From Tomocerus qinae (Eukaryota; Arthropoda; Collembola; Entomobryomorpha; Tomoceridae), in NCBI GenBank assembly GCA_020055645.1, contig CM034548.1, positions 35,638,201 through 35,702,200 on the forward strand: DNA of 64,000 nt, given 5' to 3'. The position numbers and the translations under genes were made by a program. Shown here piece by piece: positions 61,232 through 64,000 of this stretch. The notes under the pieces were generated by a model. It was not told the origin of the DNA. It saw nothing but the letters and a program-made list of their open reading frames with translations, and did not search any database. Positions within the stretch are counted from its first letter, which is position 1. The number at the start of each line of letters is the position of its first letter.

Positions 61232-64000
61232 CTAAGAATGAAAGATATCGTTTAAGTCCACTGAGTTGACATAAATATGGTCATTTTCTGGGATGATACC
61301 GAAGAGTTTCCCGAACGGAGTATACTCCCCAAGAGTAGCAGAGTCGCCTACAAGAACTAACTTTTTCTTGGCTCTAGTTATAGCAACATTTAACCGTCTC
61401 ATATCCTCTAAAATTCCGCCCTAAACACAATTTAAAAATATTAAAGTCCTAAGAAATTAAATAATGATGTATGATCATAATTTAATGACTAAAACTTACT
61501 TTGTTTTCGTCAGATGCATTCGACGTGCTTTGGTGTTTGGTGTTGCTTCTGGTAAATGAACAAATAATTACATCTTTCTCTCGGCCTTGATACTGATCGA
61601 CTGTGTTGACTTCTACTGGCGACGTAGTTTTATAAATGCCAGCAATGGTCATCATTTTCTGCTTTAACAGATGAACTTGGGCTCGGTATGGAGCAATAAT
61701 GCCTATTGAGTCTGGATGCAACCCTCCCTAGAATCATGGAAGGAAAATAGAAACTGTCTTTACTCATTCATACTACACGTACATACACACACAGCTACAG
61801 GACCTCAACTTTTAAATAATAAGGAGCACACCTGTACAAACAGCCGTACTATTCCAGTAACAATATCTGCTTCAGAAGTGTTTTGAAACGAGTCAGCTAA
61901 TTTGCAGTCTCCAATTATCTGCTCTGGTTTTTCAGGATGCCGGGTGTTAACAACTAAAACCGAATCTTTTAAATCACCACTGATTATTTTTAGGATGCTT
62001 GATTTCGAACTTGAAGGACATTTTTTCAAAACATTGGCTAAAGTAAGTGCGACAGAATCTCCAATTGATCTATTCTCCACTTGTTTTGACGAGCAAGACA
62101 TCTGATCCTTGTATACCAATTTATTTGCTATGCTCATAATGTTACTGTTCATTCGATACTGCACAGTCATCTTGACGGTGTTCATAGGAGTTGCCATTAA
62201 TGAGAAAATGTTATCAGAAATCTTCATTTCTCTGCAAATAGACAAGCCACACATTTTAAGTACACTGATACTAATACTATAATTACTGAAAGTATAGCGT
62301 TCAAGAAAAAAATAAGGTAATTACTTCACTTTATTTGATTTTATCACAGGAGGAAGTTGGTCTTGATCTCCAAACACTATATATTTGTCTGACAACAGTA
62401 AAGCACCGAAAACGGAGGGTAACAAAGCTTGTGAAGCTTCGTCAATTATACAATAATCAAACTTTCTTCGCTGAAATATTGAATGTCCTAATGACAGTAA
62501 TGTTGTTCCTATTATCGGCTGTAAAAATGTTACATTTATATCAAGAGAATTAATAGCAACCATTATTACCATACTCAGATCATGCAATTACAAAGTTGTA
62601 ATACAGTAGATACTTACAGTAGAATCAAACTCTTTGCACATATCTTGGTAAGAATTGTTCTTGGAAATAGTTGAACTAAGTCTACTCTTCAGTTCAGGTT
62701 CTCCAAGTCGTCCAGAGTCGATTCTAATGAAATTAATGTTCCCACTCTCCTTTAATCGTAACAGGACATTGTCAATGGCAGTGTGAGTGTATGAAACGAG
62801 CAATACTGATTTCTTCTGATGAACTAATAGCTGCAGCAGCATCACGATACTGAATGTTTTTCCTGACATTTTAAATTAAAACGAATTAGCACACTAAACA
62901 ATTTCCAAATAGCTGCTAATGAAAAACCTGTGAATTGAAGTTGACTAACTAAAATGAAGAAACGAACTAAAAATTCAATAAAGGTTTCCTATCTTAAGTA
63001 TGTCCACTAACCTGTTCCGGGCATGCCTTTTACAAACAGAAAACTGTCCGTTGTAAGAGACTTTGACATCAATTTTAGTTGGTCATCATTAAGCTTTTCC
63101 ACAACCGGTGTCAACAACTCAACGTCCACTTTACTCATTTTTGAAAATACAGGCTGCTTTCTATAAAATTTTTGCATCTTTTCAGTAAAAGAACATCTTC
63201 AGTATTTAACACGATTAATAGAAAAGGAATACCGTCGTATAAGATATTCTCGCAATCTTGTTGCTTCGGGGCTATTCTTCATTATCAGAGACAAATACGA
63301 CAACAAACATTTGCATGCCGAGTTGGAAATTAACTTGTCCATGGTGAATATTGTATTTGCACTGATGTTTTTGTGTGCAATATTACTATACATGAAAAAA
63401 TAATGCATTCATTTATTAAATAAAAACGTTGCGTGGTGTTAATGATAAATGTTAAGGAACAGATGCAATTGTAATAATTTTAGATGAACAAACTTACTCT
63501 TCTAACGAAAGTCGAATTTCCTCCTCTTTAATTTGCAGCACTGTAGCCATTGCAATACAGATTTCTTTGTCAGTACTCAGTATTACCATATCCTTTTCAG
63601 AAAGGAAAGTTCGATCCAGTATTTTTGTGTTGTCACATTGTTTATCCAAAGCCAACGAAACTATGTAACGAACAACGTCATCGTCTTCACAGACTGGCGT
63701 TATTAATTCGGTCTTTAATCGTAAATTGTGCAGACAGGTTCCAGTCTTGACCCTGTATCATTTAACGGTTCAGTCAAATATAACTTAATAGATTATATTG
63801 CCACTTTTGCAAAAATCGTACCGTTTGTCTGGATCTTCCTTCCATAACTTGGCCAAATTTTCTTGAAAAGTTCCTTCATCAGCCTCCAATGTTATGACAT
63901 TGTACCAAGTATCCCAAAACATTACATCCAACGTTTTCAGGTAAGACAGGCTATTGTAAAGTTTTCGCTCGGTGCTATTTGATTCTATCGTCGGTTGCAA
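61232..64000 (-). CDS. DNA2: DNA2 nuclease-helicase, C-terminal 675 aa (5' part off window)
   Basis: Exons: 64000-63822 (partial), 63752-63498, 63385-63233, 63196-63012, 62862-62618, 62518-62325, 62231-61832, 61727-61500, 61420-61232. All phases agree. DNA2 trims long 5' flaps on Okazaki fragments and resects breaks. This part is the SF1B helicase: GMPGTGKT split by an intron (62862/63012), SYTHTAIDN, IIDEASQ, FGDQDQLPP, VQYRMNSN, then NTVDQYQGREKD and LNVAITRAKKKL. The spacing and the YRMNS motif match DNA2 rather than other NAM7-type helicases. The short intron 63197-63232 (36 nt) is the least certain join. The nuclease domain and Fe-S cysteines lie mostly beyond 64000. It ends 1.1 kb from geminin, tail to tail. 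Confidence 0.92.

Overview
The window looks like AT-rich nuclear DNA from an arthropod. Genes are split by short GT-AG introns (mostly 60-150 nt, some over 1 kb), and spacers are long and contain MITE-like and foldback repeats. The protein set fits a pancrustacean: a Slob-type pseudokinase (the family of the fly slowpoke-binding protein), a SMYD-type SET/MYND protein, geminin, DNA2, a tetraspanin and a Helentron transposon. A springtail or similar non-insect hexapod is my guess only, because a classical NACHT-LRR gene is not expected in insects. Exon boundaries were joined by hand from splice consensus and reading-frame phase, and nothing was aligned by computer.

Left part (1-9.7 kb): a tetraspanin on + (223-2643, 8 exons) with a long N-terminal extension and a long cytoplasmic tail; a repeat-rich spacer (GAGGT-rich DNA, two diverged 200-bp copies, a 41-bp minisatellite, a second repeat pair); a SMYD-type gene on - (8601-6376, 4 exons); and a decayed copy of the tetraspanin's first exon (8935-9675).

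Middle (9.7-40 kb): an 11-exon Slob-like pseudokinase on - (18938-13472); a long spacer with a strong 75-bp hairpin and a 383-bp foldback palindrome; three exon-like repeats of about 210 bp followed by a broken Mutator-like transposase (29278-30188); a degenerate REXO/ISG20-like exonuclease on - (33191-30886); and an unassigned ORF at 34736-34365. Most of 35-40 kb holds no gene I can support.

Right part (40-64 kb): a Helentron-type rolling-circle transposon (about 40035-47970, possibly longer) with upstream tandem repeats, a Rep/HUH domain, a PIF1-type helicase and a C-terminal EEP endonuclease, broken by a frameshift near 45.35 kb; an intronless 1580-residue NACHT-LRR (NLR) gene (51070-55812); geminin on + (57598-60139); and the 3' part of DNA2 on - (64000-61232, entering from the right edge). 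Geminin and DNA2 are convergent, and both belong to DNA replication: geminin restrains CDT1 licensing, and DNA2 is the flap nuclease-helicase.
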